Assembly: GCF_018388445.1 (NCBI RefSeq)
Contig: NZ_CP074405.1
Location: 3,782,001 to 3,846,000, forward strand
Direction: 5' to 3'
Source: Cellulomonas wangleii
GTDB taxonomy: Bacteria; Actinomycetota; Actinomycetes; Actinomycetales; Cellulomonadaceae
Length of the DNA: 64,000 bases
Shown piece after piece: positions 52,541-61,268 of the stretch (position 1 is its first letter; the number at the start of each line of letters is the position of its first letter). A model generated the notes under the pieces. That model was given only the letters and a program-made list of their open reading frames with translations, ran no database searches and was not told the origin of the DNA. Position numbers and translations under genes: made by a program.

Positions 52541-53454
52541 CCGCGCACCTCCGGACCGGTCAGGGCACGGCCGTCGGGCGCGCCGCCGCGGTCGGCCGGT
52601 GCGGCGCGGTCGGGGGTCGCGACGAGGAAGCGCTCGGGCAGCTCGACGCCGGACAGCCGCCGCATCCACAGGAACCCGGCGGCGAAGAGCGTGCACACGA
52701 GCGTGAGGACCAGCTGCCCGGTGGCGGTGCCGTACGGCTCGACGTACGTGGGGTTGAGGACGGTCAGGCCGAGGATGGCCACGATCGAGAACACCGTGAC
52801 GATGAGGGCCGACCGTCGGGTGGACGCACGCCCGGCACCGACCCGCTGCCGCATGTCGAGCTCGGCGCGGCCCGCGTCGGACAGCGACGAGAGCACCTGG
52901 CGCAGACCGGGACCGCGCAGCCGCGCGTTGAGGATCAGCGCGGCGACGATGAGGTCGGCGCTGGGGTCGTCCAGGTCGTCCGCGAGCCGCTGCAGCGCCG
53001 TGGCCAGCGGCACCCGCACCCGCAGCCGGTCCACCAGCAGCCGCAGCTGCGGCTGGATCACGGGCGACGCGGCCGTGACCGTCGCGGGGATCGCCTGCTC
53101 CAGACCCACGGCACCGGCGATCGTGTCGCGCAGCGACTCGGTCCACGCCGCGAGCGCCTCGATGCGGGCCATGGCCTGACGCTCCGCGCGCGCACCCCCG
53201 AACAGCACGGGCCACACCAGCACCAGCAGCACCGCGGCCACGGCCGCCACGGGCCAGCGCGTCAGCAGGAGCACCAGCAGGCCGGCGCCCAGGGCCAGGG
53301 CGCCCTGCCGGCCGATCCGCTCGACCAGCGAGGGCCCCTCGCTGCGGACCGTCGCCCGGCGGCGGTCGCGCGGCAGCAGGCTGTCGACGAGCAGGACGAC
53401 GCCGCCGCCGACGAGGGCGCCGAGGCAGACGACGAGCAGCAGCGTGGGGGTCAT
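52537..53454 (-). CDS. tadB: TadB: Tad pilus inner-membrane platform protein
   Basis: A 305-residue T2SF-type membrane protein: an N-terminal helix (TLLLVVCLGALVGGGVVLLV), further helices (ALALGAGLLVLLLTRWP; AAVAAVLLVLVWPVL), then the core EALAAWTESLRDTIAGAVGLEQ and SLSDAGRAELDMRQRVGAGRAS. The ATG at 53454 overlaps the tadA stop by 4 bp; the longer frame is the tadA tail in another phase. Confidence 0.85.
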   Translation of the reverse strand: MTPTLLLVVCLGALVGGGVVLLVDSLLPRDRRRATVRSEGPSLVERIGRQGALALGAGLLVLLLTRWPVAAVAAVLLVLVWPVLFGGARAERQAMARIEALAAWTESLRDTIAGAVGLEQAIPATVTAASPVIQPQLRLLVDRLRVRVPLATALQRLADDLDDPSADLIVAALILNARLRGPGLRQVLSSLSDAGRAELDMRQRVGAGRASTRRSALIVTVFSIVAILGLTVLNPTYVEPYGTATGQLVLTLVCTLFAAGFLWMRRLSGVELPERFLVATPDRAAPADRGGAPDGRALTGPEVRG

Positions 53455-54767
53455 CGGACCCCCTGCGCGAACGCGTAGCCGGGGCTGTACCCGACGGCCG
53501 CGAGCTCGTCGATGCACGCGACGGGTGCGGCCGGGACCGCGATCCCCCCGGGTCCGGGCGCGAACACCTCGCTGGACAGCACGCGCCCGTCGATGCCGTT
53601 GACCTCACGGATGCTGGCGACGTAGCGGCGCAGCCGCCCGCCCGACGCGTAGTCGTTCTGCTTCTGCACGAACACGACGAAGTCGATCGCACCCGCGATG
53701 AGCATCATCGTGGCGTCGACCGGCAGGCGCTCCGCCGACTGGATGGCGTAGGTGGAGATGCGGTTGAACACCTCGATGGAGCTGTTGGCGTGGATCGTCG
53801 ACAGCGAGCCGTCGTTGCCCTGGCTCATCGCGTTGAGCATCGTGACGATCTCGTCGCCCAGCACCTCGCCGACGATCACGCGGCTCGGGTTCATGCGCAG
53901 GCTGCGGCGCACCAGCTCGGCCATGGTGATCGCACCGTTGCCCTCGGAGTTGGGCAGCCGCTCCTCGAACGCCACGACGTTGGGGTGCAGGTCCGCGAAC
54001 TCCCCGAGCCCCAGCTCCAGGGCGCGCTCGACGGTGATGAGGCGCTCGTGGGGGCCGATCTCGTTGGCCAGGGCGCGCAGCATCGTCGTCTTCCCGGCGT
54101 TGGTGGCGCCGGCGATCATGATGTTCTTGCGGGCCGCCACGGCGGCGGACAGGAACGCCGCGATGTCCGGCGTCACCGACCCGAACCGCACCAGGTCGTC
54201 CAGGTGCACGCGCGACAGGCGCGAGCGGCGGATCGACACCGAGGGCCGCGCGCACACGTCCATGACCGCGGACATGCGCGAGCCGTCGGGGAGCCGGATG
54301 TCGAGCTGCGGGTTGGCGGAGTCGAACGGCCGGCTCGTCAGGCCCGAGTAGGCGCCCAGCACCTGGATGAGCTCGACGAGCTCGTCGTCCGTCTCCGCCA
54401 CGGGCGGGGCGACGGCCTCGCGGCCGTCGGAGTACTGCACGAAGACCCGGTCGCAGCCGTTGATGTCGATGTTCTCGACGTCCCGGTCGTCCAGCAGCGG
54501 CTGCAGGCGCCCGACGCCGAAGAGGGCCGCGTGGATACCCCCGGCGACCTCCTCCTCCTCCAGCGGCGCGAGCGGTGTGCGGCCGGCCGCGATCTCGGCA
54601 CGGGCGTGCGCGTCCAGGACACGGTTGATGACGGCGCGGGCGAACTGCCGCTCGTCCTGGGCGGACATGGCAGGGCTGCCCGCGGCGGCGTCGTCGCGCC
54701 GCTGCCGGGCGAGGGTGTCGGCGACCTCCTCGCGCAACCGGCGGACGAGCCCCTGGTCGACGGCCAT
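53451..54767 (-). CDS. tadA: TadA/CpaF: pilus assembly ATPase
   Basis: A 438-residue cytosolic secretion ATPase that powers Flp pilus assembly. It has the Walker A MIAGATNAGKTTMLRALA near residue 225, the Asp box ERALELGLGEFADLHPNV, the Walker B-like SRVIVGEVLGDEIV and the His box STIHANSSIEVF. The N-domain carries IDINGCDRVFVQY and RLPDGSRMSAVMDVCA. The ATG at 54767 has CGGAGGAG upstream. The gene is 20 bp after cpaE and overlaps tadB. Confidence 0.95.
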   Translation of the reverse strand: MAVDQGLVRRLREEVADTLARQRRDDAAAGSPAMSAQDERQFARAVINRVLDAHARAEIAAGRTPLAPLEEEEVAGGIHAALFGVGRLQPLLDDRDVENIDINGCDRVFVQYSDGREAVAPPVAETDDELVELIQVLGAYSGLTSRPFDSANPQLDIRLPDGSRMSAVMDVCARPSVSIRRSRLSRVHLDDLVRFGSVTPDIAAFLSAAVAARKNIMIAGATNAGKTTMLRALANEIGPHERLITVERALELGLGEFADLHPNVVAFEERLPNSEGNGAITMAELVRRSLRMNPSRVIVGEVLGDEIVTMLNAMSQGNDGSLSTIHANSSIEVFNRISTYAIQSAERLPVDATMMLIAGAIDFVVFVQKQNDYASGGRLRRYVASIREVNGIDGRVLSSEVFAPGPGGIAVPAAPVACIDELAAVGYSPGYAFAQGVR

Positions 54768-54786
54768 GTGTGCTCCTCCGGGACGC

Positions 54787-55572
54787 TCAGACGGGGGTGC
54801 CGACGCCGCGGCCCGCGCGCGCGGCGGCGAGCGCCCGCACCGGGTCGACGAGCTGGCGGACGGACCGGACGAGCAGGGAGCGCGCGACGGGGCGCTGCAG
54901 GCGCCCGCCCACGACGTCGGCGGCGCGCGGGTCGTCCGCGACCTGGCCGAGCACCGTCGCGGACAGCCCCTCGTGCGCGAGCAGCTGGGCCAGGTCACCG
55001 GCCGAGCGGCGGTCCCGGCTGTCGGCCACGAGCACGATGCCGATCGCGGGCGACCGCAGGCTCGCGTCCCGCAGCTGCGCCAGCCAGCGCACGCGCTCAC
55101 GCAGGTGCGCGAAGGCCTCGAGGCGCGCGCGCGTGACGACCAGCACGACGTCCGACGCCTGCACGATCGGCAGCACCGGGCTCGACGGGGTCACGCGGCC
55201 CACGTCGACGACGACGTCGCGGCCGGGCCACCGGGAGAACGCGGCGCCGAGCTGCGGGAGCACGGGGGCGATGCCGACCATCTGGTCGGGCGTGCCGACG
55301 CCGCACAGCACGTCCAGGCCGCCCTCCGACTGCTGCAGGTGCGCCTCGAGCGGGCGGTCCGCCAGCCCTCGGCGGGCGTCCGCCGCCAGGGAGAGCAGAC
55401 CCAGCTCGGGGTCCAGGGCACCCTCGTCGGGGCGGCGCGCCAGCAGCGACAGGTCGCCGCCGCCGGGGTCGGCGTCCACCAGCACGACGTCCTGCGGCCA
55501 GACGCTCGCCAGCACCCGGGCCGTCGTCGTGACGCCCGGCGCCCCCTTGGCGGAGGCGACGGTGACCAGCAT
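54787..55572 (-). CDS. cpaE: CpaE/TadZ-like ParA-type ATPase
   Basis: A 261-residue MinD/ParA-like protein: MLVTVASAKGAPGVTTTARVLA has the deviant Walker A (KGxxGxTT), DVVLVDADPGGGDLSLLA the A' motif, and RDVVVDVGRVTPSSPVL and VVLVVTRARLEAFAHLRER the later motifs. In Tad systems this protein places the pilus machine at the pole. The ATG overlaps the cpaB-like gene stop by 1 bp. It lacks the usual receiver-like N-domain of TadZ. Confidence 0.85.
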   Translation of the reverse strand: MLVTVASAKGAPGVTTTARVLASVWPQDVVLVDADPGGGDLSLLARRPDEGALDPELGLLSLAADARRGLADRPLEAHLQQSEGGLDVLCGVGTPDQMVGIAPVLPQLGAAFSRWPGRDVVVDVGRVTPSSPVLPIVQASDVVLVVTRARLEAFAHLRERVRWLAQLRDASLRSPAIGIVLVADSRDRRSAGDLAQLLAHEGLSATVLGQVADDPRAADVVGGRLQRPVARSLLVRSVRQLVDPVRALAAARAGRGVGTPV

Positions 55573-56276
55573 CAGCCGTCCCCGTCCACCGCGGCGCCGC
55601 GCGTCATCAGGACCGCGGCGAGCTGCCCCTCGGCACCCACACCGGCCACGACCGGGCCCTCGGAGTCCTCCACGATGAAGGTGGCGGTGACCGTCGCGCC
55701 GCCGGGGCTGTCGCTCGATCGCGACGCGGAGCTCACCAGCGCCTCGCGGACCAGCACGGTGCCCTCGCCGTCCAGGACACGCACCAGCTGCACGACGTCG
55801 CCCGGCTGGAGCCCCGAGGCCGGCACGCGGCCCGCGGCCAGGGCCGCACCCACGGCCACCTTGCCCTCGGTGAGCATCCCCGACGTGGTGAGCATCGACG
55901 TGTCGAGCAGCTGACCGGCGCTGATGGAGCGCCGCGCGTACTGGCCGACCACCAGGTCGTGCTGCCCCGCGGGGAGCAGCAGGGTGCCCTCGGACGCCAC
56001 GGGCGTGGTCCCGAGGTGCTCGGCCGTGATGCGCTGACCGGCGACGATGTCCGCGGTGGCGACCAGGACCGGGACACGCGAGTCCGCCCGCAGCGCGAGC
56101 AGGCCGGCGACCGCGGCGCCGCCGACGATCAGCAGCACCGCGAACGCCGCGAGCAGCGGTCGCCTCTCGCGCGGCGGCGGCGGCAGGCGGTCGGCCCGCG
56201 CACCGGACGGTCGGCTCGCGCGGGCGCGGCGGTCCGGTGCGGCCTCGGGCCCGGTCGTGCTGGTGCTCACCGTCAT
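55572..56276 (-). CDS. cpaB: CpaB-like SAF domain protein
   Basis: A 234-residue membrane-anchored protein: a basic cytoplasmic head (RADRLPPPPRERRP), one helix (LLAAFAVLLIVGGAAVAGLL), then an SAF domain (VPVLVATADIVAGQRITAEH; ISAGQLLDTSML). CpaB links the pilus machine to the outer layers; in Gram-positives it is a periplasmic-side anchor. First gene of the Tad-type VII block, 43 bp downstream of a candidate -10 TATAGT (56325-56320). Confidence 0.82.
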   Translation of the reverse strand: MTVSTSTTGPEAAPDRRARASRPSGARADRLPPPPRERRPLLAAFAVLLIVGGAAVAGLLALRADSRVPVLVATADIVAGQRITAEHLGTTPVASEGTLLLPAGQHDLVVGQYARRSISAGQLLDTSMLTTSGMLTEGKVAVGAALAAGRVPASGLQPGDVVQLVRVLDGEGTVLVREALVSSASRSSDSPGGATVTATFIVEDSEGPVVAGVGAEGQLAAVLMTRGAAVDGDG

Positions 56277-56319
56277 GGGCGACGCCGTACCTCACGCTCG
56301 TCGTGTGCTGGACGGGAAG

Positions 56320-56325
56320 ACTATA
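56320..56325 (-). promoter_or_regulatory. Candidate -10 element of the Tad operon
   Basis: TATAGT on the minus strand (56325-56320) stands out in a GC-rich region and lies 43 bp upstream of cpaB. It follows a direct repeat of CGCCCCTA (10 bp period). No good -35 is visible, so an alternative sigma factor or activator may be needed. Confidence 0.35.
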
Positions 56326-56491
56326 GGGGCGAGTAGGGGCGATCCGGACAGACCGGTCACCCGGACGGCTCTCCGGCCCCGCCCGCGACGTCGGTAGCAT
56401 CTGCGCACGCGCCGCGGGTCCCCGGACCGGCGGCGAGGCCCCACGAGCGGGTCCGGGGACCGGACCCGACGGGACGAGAAGAGGGCTCGCC

Positions 56492-56560
56492 ATGCACGGA
56501 CCTGCGGCTCCGCACGCCACGGGTGGACGGCGCGACCGCGGCGCCCGGGACGCGTCATGA
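56492..56560 (+). CDS. Possible 22-residue leader ORF
   Basis: An ATG after GAGAAGAGGG (6 nt) opens a 22-codon frame (MHGPAAPHATGGRRDRGARD and so on) whose TGA overlaps the ATG of the FHA gene (ATGA). The ribosome binding site is better than that of the FHA gene itself. It may be a leader that couples translation, or chance. No protein family. Confidence 0.35.
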   Translation: MHGPAAPHATGGRRDRGARDAS

Positions 56561-57393
56561 CCCGGGGCGCCCCCGCGGGCGGTCCCACCGTCACCCGGAT
56601 CTCGCCCTGGCCGCGGGTGACGGCCGTCCTGCACTCGCCGACGACCGCGACCCTGATCGTCAACGACACCGAGCACGCGTGCTCGGCGCCCTCCGCCGCC
56701 CGGCTGCGGACCGGCCTGCTCGCGCGCGCCACGGCCGTGGCGGCGACGGTCGACCGCCCGGTGCGGCTGCGACTCGCGTCAGCCGGCGGTGGCCAGCTGC
56801 TGGCCGTGCACCCGGACGGCGCCGTGCACGCGCTCGACGACCAGGGGCGCACGTCCGCCGCGCCGCTGCCCGCACCCCAGGACACCGGGTGCCGCCGGTG
56901 CGGCACCCCCCAGCCCGTCGTCGCGACGACGTGCGCCCGGTGCGGTGCGCTCGAGCCCCACCGCGTCGAGGACCGCCCCGTCCCCGTGCTCGACGTCGCC
57001 GCGCTGACGCTCCCGGACGCGGCGCTGGCCGAGCGCCTGCACGGGACGCGCGACGAGGCGGCCCACCCGGACGTGTCGCAGGCCGTGCTCGAGGTGGACG
57101 GCCGCCCGCCGGTGACGTTCCACGGCGAGGCGGCGCTCGGGCGCAACCCCTCTGCGGCGCCGGGCCGCACCCCCGTCGTCGTGCGCAGCCCCGGCATGCT
57201 CGTCTCCAAGACGCACGCGCTGGTGTCCGTCGACCCCCAGGGGGTGCTGCGGGTCACGGACTGCGGGTCCACCAACGGCACGACCGTGCTGGGCGACCCG
57301 CCGCTGCCGCTGAGCCCGGGCCAGGCGCACGTGGTGCCGTCGGGGACCACGGTCCGGCTCGGTGACGTGTCCTGCCGGATCGTCCTGGTCTGA
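56557..57393 (+). CDS. FHA domain protein with zinc ribbon
   Basis: A 278-residue cytosolic protein. An N-terminal region of about 100 residues is followed by a zinc ribbon (C112-x2-C115 ... C126-x2-C129) and a C-terminal FHA domain (about 185-275: EAALGRNPS, SKTHALVSVD, VTDCGSTNGTTVLG), which binds phosphothreonine. It is divergent from the Tad operon, and FHA proteins often accompany type VII and Tad genes with Ser/Thr kinases; a link to the FHA region of EccC is possible. No kinase gene is nearby. Confidence 0.85.
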   Translation: MTRGAPAGGPTVTRISPWPRVTAVLHSPTTATLIVNDTEHACSAPSAARLRTGLLARATAVAATVDRPVRLRLASAGGGQLLAVHPDGAVHALDDQGRTSAAPLPAPQDTGCRRCGTPQPVVATTCARCGALEPHRVEDRPVPVLDVAALTLPDAALAERLHGTRDEAAHPDVSQAVLEVDGRPPVTFHGEAALGRNPSAAPGRTPVVVRSPGMLVSKTHALVSVDPQGVLRVTDCGSTNGTTVLGDPPLPLSPGQAHVVPSGTTVRLGDVSCRIVLV

Positions 57394-57451
57394 CGGCCTG
57401 ACGGTCCTGACGGCCCTGACGGGCTGACGGCGACGAGCCGCGGGGCACGGC

Positions 57452-59473
57452 CTAGCGGCGGGCGTCGTCCTCGGCCATGCGCGCGAGCATCGCGTTGTAC
57501 CGGTCCATCTCGTCGTCGCCGTCCCTGTCCACCCGCCGGTCGCGGCGCCGGGCCGTGCGCTCGTCGTCACGCGTCCACTGCACGGCCACGACCACCGCGA
57601 GCGCCAGCGTCGGGATCTCCCCGATGCCCCACGCGACGGACCCGCCGATCTGCTGGTCGCGGATGGCCGAGACCCCCCACGGGCGACCCGTCAGGCCGAA
57701 CCAGTCCGCCACCAGCAGCCCTTCGCCGCCGACCAGCGCGACGCCGAAGAACGCGTGGAACGCCATGGTCGCGAACAGCAGCAGCAGGCGCATGGGGTAC
57801 GGCGGGCGGGTGGGGCCGGGGTCCACGCCGGCGAGCGCGTTGACGAACAGGTACCCGGCGAGCGTGAAGTGCACGATCATCGCCAGGTGCCCCACCGGGG
57901 AGCGCAGCGACCACTCGAACAGGCCCGAGTAGTAGAAGAGGACCATCGAGCCGGCGAAGTTCACGGCGGCCACCACGGGGTGGGCGAAGAACCGGCCGAC
58001 GTGGCTGTGGACGAGGGTGAGCACCCACTCGCGCGGGCCGCGCGAGGCGTCGTCCCGCAGCACGGCCGCCCGGGCAGGCACGGCGCGCAGCAGCAGGGTC
58101 ACGGGTGCCGACAGCGCCACGAACAGCGGCACCACCATGACGAGCACCATGTGCTGGATCATGTGCGCACTGAACAGCACGTGCCCGTAGACGGACGGCC
58201 CGCCGGACGTCGTCCAGGCGAAGAGCAGCATGCCGGTGACCCACGACGCCGTGCGCACCCAGGACCAGGAGTCGCCGCGCCGCCGCAGGCGGCGCACCCA
58301 GCGCAGGTACACGACGATCCCGGCGGCCGCCGCGCACGCCATGAGCACGTCCCAGCGCCACTCGGTGAGCCAGCGCAGGGCCGTGGGCTCCGGCGGCAGG
58401 GCGTGACCCGTGAGGACGTAGGCGGGGGACGTGTCCGTCACCGGTGCGTCGGGCACCGGCGGCGGGGACGAGCCCAGCGCCACCGCGACGCCCGAGACCG
58501 CCCCCATGACCGCGAGCTCGACCAGCACCACGCGCCAGAACAGCAGCCCGCCACGGGGGCCGGCCAGGCGCGGGACGGTCGCACGGCGGTGCGCCAGGCC
58601 CAGCAGCGCCAGGGCCGCGAACAGTGCGATCTTCACCAGCAGCAGCACGCCGTAGCGGGTCTGCAGGCCCTCCCAGCCGCCGAGGCGCAGCACGCTGTTG
58701 ACGACGCCCGAGACGGCGACACCCGCGACGCACCACCCGGCCACCACCGAGAAGCGCGAGACGGCGGGCACCACGTCGGCGCCCAGGCGTCGGACCAGCA
58801 CCGCCAGGGCGGCGAGCGCGCCGATCCAGACCGCCGCGCTGACCAGGTGCAGCACCATCGCGGACGTCGCCAGGTCGTGGCTCGCGGCGCCGGCGGCGTG
58901 GCCGGTCTGGCCCAGCTGCCACAGCGCGACCAGCGACAGGGCGGCGGTCCAGGCGGCGCCCGTGGGCGTGGCGACGACCAGGGACAGCGCGGTCACCACC
59001 GCGGCGACGGTCGTCACCGACAGCAGCGTGCGGCCCAGGTCGATCTGCGTGACGAACAGCGCGAGCTCGTCACCGAACGACGGGGCCGTGGGCGGCACCC
59101 CCGCGACGGACGCGTACGCGAGCACCAGGTGCACGACCGACAGCACGGTCCACGCGCCGGCGGCGACGCCGGCGAGCACGAGGCTGCGGGGGTAGGCCGA
59201 GCCGTCGGCGGCGGCCCGGTCGGACCCGGGGGTGCGGGCGGCCGCGGACGTGCGGCGCGGCAGCACGCACACGGCCAGGAGCAGCGCGCCGACCGTCAGG
59301 GACGCGGCCAGCTCGGTGAGCGTCTCGACGACGGGCAGGCCCCAGCGCACCACGGCGCCGGGGTCCCCGACGAGGACCGCCGCCGCGCTCCCGGTGAGGG
59401 CCACCCCCGCGAGCACCGCGACGACGCCGGTCGCCGCGAGCACGCCGAGGGCACCACGCGGCACCGGGTTCAC
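57452..59473 (-). CDS. CopD-CtaG fusion membrane protein
   Basis: A 673-residue polytopic protein. The N-terminal half (to about 340) has the CopD copper-resistance pattern (DLGRTLLSVTTVAAVV; SAMVLHLVSAAVWIGALAALAVLV; VVNSVLRLGG), and the C-terminal half (about 380-640) is the Caa3-type CtaG module (FSAHMIQHMVLVMVVPLFVAL; HPVVAAVNFAGSMVLFYYSGL). Together they would move copper across the membrane to oxidase assembly. The GTG at 59473 follows GGAGGAG by 3 nt and is favoured over 59485. CopC lies just upstream in the operon. Confidence 0.88.
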   Translation of the reverse strand: MNPVPRGALGVLAATGVVAVLAGVALTGSAAAVLVGDPGAVVRWGLPVVETLTELAASLTVGALLLAVCVLPRRTSAAARTPGSDRAAADGSAYPRSLVLAGVAAGAWTVLSVVHLVLAYASVAGVPPTAPSFGDELALFVTQIDLGRTLLSVTTVAAVVTALSLVVATPTGAAWTAALSLVALWQLGQTGHAAGAASHDLATSAMVLHLVSAAVWIGALAALAVLVRRLGADVVPAVSRFSVVAGWCVAGVAVSGVVNSVLRLGGWEGLQTRYGVLLLVKIALFAALALLGLAHRRATVPRLAGPRGGLLFWRVVLVELAVMGAVSGVAVALGSSPPPVPDAPVTDTSPAYVLTGHALPPEPTALRWLTEWRWDVLMACAAAAGIVVYLRWVRRLRRRGDSWSWVRTASWVTGMLLFAWTTSGGPSVYGHVLFSAHMIQHMVLVMVVPLFVALSAPVTLLLRAVPARAAVLRDDASRGPREWVLTLVHSHVGRFFAHPVVAAVNFAGSMVLFYYSGLFEWSLRSPVGHLAMIVHFTLAGYLFVNALAGVDPGPTRPPYPMRLLLLFATMAFHAFFGVALVGGEGLLVADWFGLTGRPWGVSAIRDQQIGGSVAWGIGEIPTLALAVVVAVQWTRDDERTARRRDRRVDRDGDDEMDRYNAMLARMAEDDARR

Positions 59474-59552
59474 GCGCTCCTCCACGCCGACAGCCTAGGC
59501 CGGTTCCCGGGGCATCCCGGGCGGCGGTCGTCGCCCCCGCGACGCGGGCGCG

Positions 59553-60251
59553 TCAGCGCTCGGACGGGCCGTCCGCGTCCGTCGACCCCGGGCCGTCGGA
59601 CGTCGCCGCACGGCGGCGGGCGGCGAGGGCGGCACCACCACCGGCCAGCGCGGCCAGCACCCCGACCGCGAGCACGACCCACACCCAGGCCGGGACGCCA
59701 TCGTCGTCGGCGAGCGCCACGGGCGGAGTGGCCGTGGCGGTGAACACGTCGGTCGGCTCGTCCGCGGCGGGCTCCTCCGGCGTGGGCGTCGCGTCCGCGG
59801 CACCCTCGGTCGGCGCCGGGTCGGCGGGCGCCGGCTCGAGGACCGGCGACGCGGCCGTCGCCGTGAACCCGAAGGTCCCCGACAGCGGGTGCCCGTCGGC
59901 GGACGTCACGCGCCAGTCCACGGTGTACGCACCGGCGGGCAGCGTCTCGACGAGCGGCTGGACCACCGAGGAGTCGACCAGCCGCACCGGGCCGTCGCTG
60001 ACGACGACCCCGTCCGGGGCGGTCACCACGACCTGCGTGCCCAGCTCCATCGCCGGCTGGTCGAAGGTCAGCGTGACCTGCGCAGGCGCGGCCGGGACCG
60101 TCGAGCCGTCCGCCGGGTCCGTGGACCGCAGGGTGTTGTGCGCCTCGGCGGGCGACGCCGCCAGCACGGCGAGGACGAGCGCGAGGACGAGGGCGAGGAC
60201 GGCGGGCCGCCACCCTGCACGCGCGGCGGGGGCCGGGACGACGGACGGCAC
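59553..60251 (-). CDS. copC: CopC-domain copper-binding protein
   Basis: A 232-residue exported protein. The signal peptide ends SPAEA, leaving a mature N-terminus HNTLRSTDPADGS, where the first His is the typical Cu(II) ligand. The CopC core continues with VTLTFDQPAMELGTQVVV and VDWRVTSADGHPLSGTFGF, in which the second His is conserved. A Pro/Thr/Ala linker and a C-terminal membrane helix (AWVWVVLAVGVLAALAGGGA) anchor it. The GTG at 60251 is favoured over the one at 60260, which has its ribosome binding site too close. Functions with the CopD-CtaG protein downstream. Confidence 0.87.
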   Translation of the reverse strand: MPSVVPAPAARAGWRPAVLALVLALVLAVLAASPAEAHNTLRSTDPADGSTVPAAPAQVTLTFDQPAMELGTQVVVTAPDGVVVSDGPVRLVDSSVVQPLVETLPAGAYTVDWRVTSADGHPLSGTFGFTATAASPVLEPAPADPAPTEGAADATPTPEEPAADEPTDVFTATATPPVALADDDGVPAWVWVVLAVGVLAALAGGGAALAARRRAATSDGPGSTDADGPSER

Positions 60252-60328
60252 GGGGACCACCTCTCCTGCAGGGACGACAGCGCCCCGATCCCATCACGGA
60301 CGCCCGGCCCACGACGAACCCGCCCGTC

Positions 60329-61132
60329 TCACGCGGCGAGCGGCGGCCGGCCCGACCCCGACGGGAGCGCCCCCGGCGGCCGTCGTCGACGGCCGGGCAC
60401 CAGCAGCACCGACCCGGCGAGCGCCGCCGTCAGCGCCGCGCCCGCCGCGACCGCGACCGCACGGGGGGCCGGTGCGGGCGACCGCACAGCGGGAGGGGCG
60501 GGCTCGGGTGCGGCGGGTGGACCACCGGCCGCCCGGGCACGGTCGGCGGCCGCGACGAGGCCCGCCACGACGTGGGGTGCGTGCGGGTCGTCCGGGTCCA
60601 TGCCCGCCGCGGCGAGCGTGGGACCGTCGAGCCCTGCCGCGACGAGGGCCTCGAGGTCCGTGCCGGCCGCGCGCACGGCGTCGAGGTCGATGCCGGCCGC
60701 CAGCAGGGGGGTCAGGTCGACGGCCGCACCGGGCGCGTCACCGTGGGCCGCGTGACCCGGGGCCCGGACGGTCCCGGCGTCCGCGACGGGCTCGGCGAGC
60801 AGCGCGAGGACGGGGTGCAGCGCGACCGCCAGGCCCGCGGCGGCGAGGGCGGCGGCCGCGCGGGCGACCGGCGGCGGCGCGGTGCCCCGGCTCGCGGCGT
60901 CCGGCGTCGCGGCGGGCGCACCGGCCCGCACGAGCAGGCTGCGCGCGGCGAGCACCCCGGTGACCAGCACGAGCGAGCCCACCGCGGCCAGCACGGCGGG
61001 CCCGGGCACGTGCCCACCGGCCAGGCAGTGGCCGGCCACGCCCCCGGCGAGCACGGCGGCGGTCAGGCCGGCCCCGCGGACGAGCGCCTGCGGGCTGCGG
61101 CCCGCGGCGAGCGTCGTCTCGTCGGCCGGCAC
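60329..61132 (-). CDS. Membrane protein with Ala-Ala-Gly-x-Asp repeats
   Basis: A 267-residue protein of unknown family. Three or four helices (GAGLTAAVLAGGVAGHC; AVLAAVGSLVLVTGVLAAR; AAAALAAAGLAVALHPVL) are followed by an extracytoplasmic segment with four imperfect repeats of LxAAGxDLxx (about residues 140-180: LLAAGIDLDAV, RAAGTDLEALV, AAGLDGPTLA, AAGMDPDDP). A last helix (VAVAAGAALTAALAGSVLLV) and a basic tail follow. The GTG start has no strong ribosome binding site. It is next to the copper genes and may be linked to them. Confidence 0.55.
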   Translation of the reverse strand: MPADETTLAAGRSPQALVRGAGLTAAVLAGGVAGHCLAGGHVPGPAVLAAVGSLVLVTGVLAARSLLVRAGAPAATPDAASRGTAPPPVARAAAALAAAGLAVALHPVLALLAEPVADAGTVRAPGHAAHGDAPGAAVDLTPLLAAGIDLDAVRAAGTDLEALVAAGLDGPTLAAAGMDPDDPHAPHVVAGLVAAADRARAAGGPPAAPEPAPPAVRSPAPAPRAVAVAAGAALTAALAGSVLLVPGRRRRPPGALPSGSGRPPLAA

Positions 61133-61268
61133 CCGCAGAACATCACGCGCGACCGCGGCACGATCCAGTCACCGAATCGTTTCGTCACCCACCGACGGTG
61201 ACGGGACGACCACGACGGGACCACTCACCGCCGGCCGCCGGCCCTGCCGCTGCCCGTCAGCCCGGCCG

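Noticed and set aside
46645..56276. A complete type VII secretion system
   Set aside because: Only EccC and one WXG100 protein are visible; EccB, EccD, EccE and MycP are not in the window.
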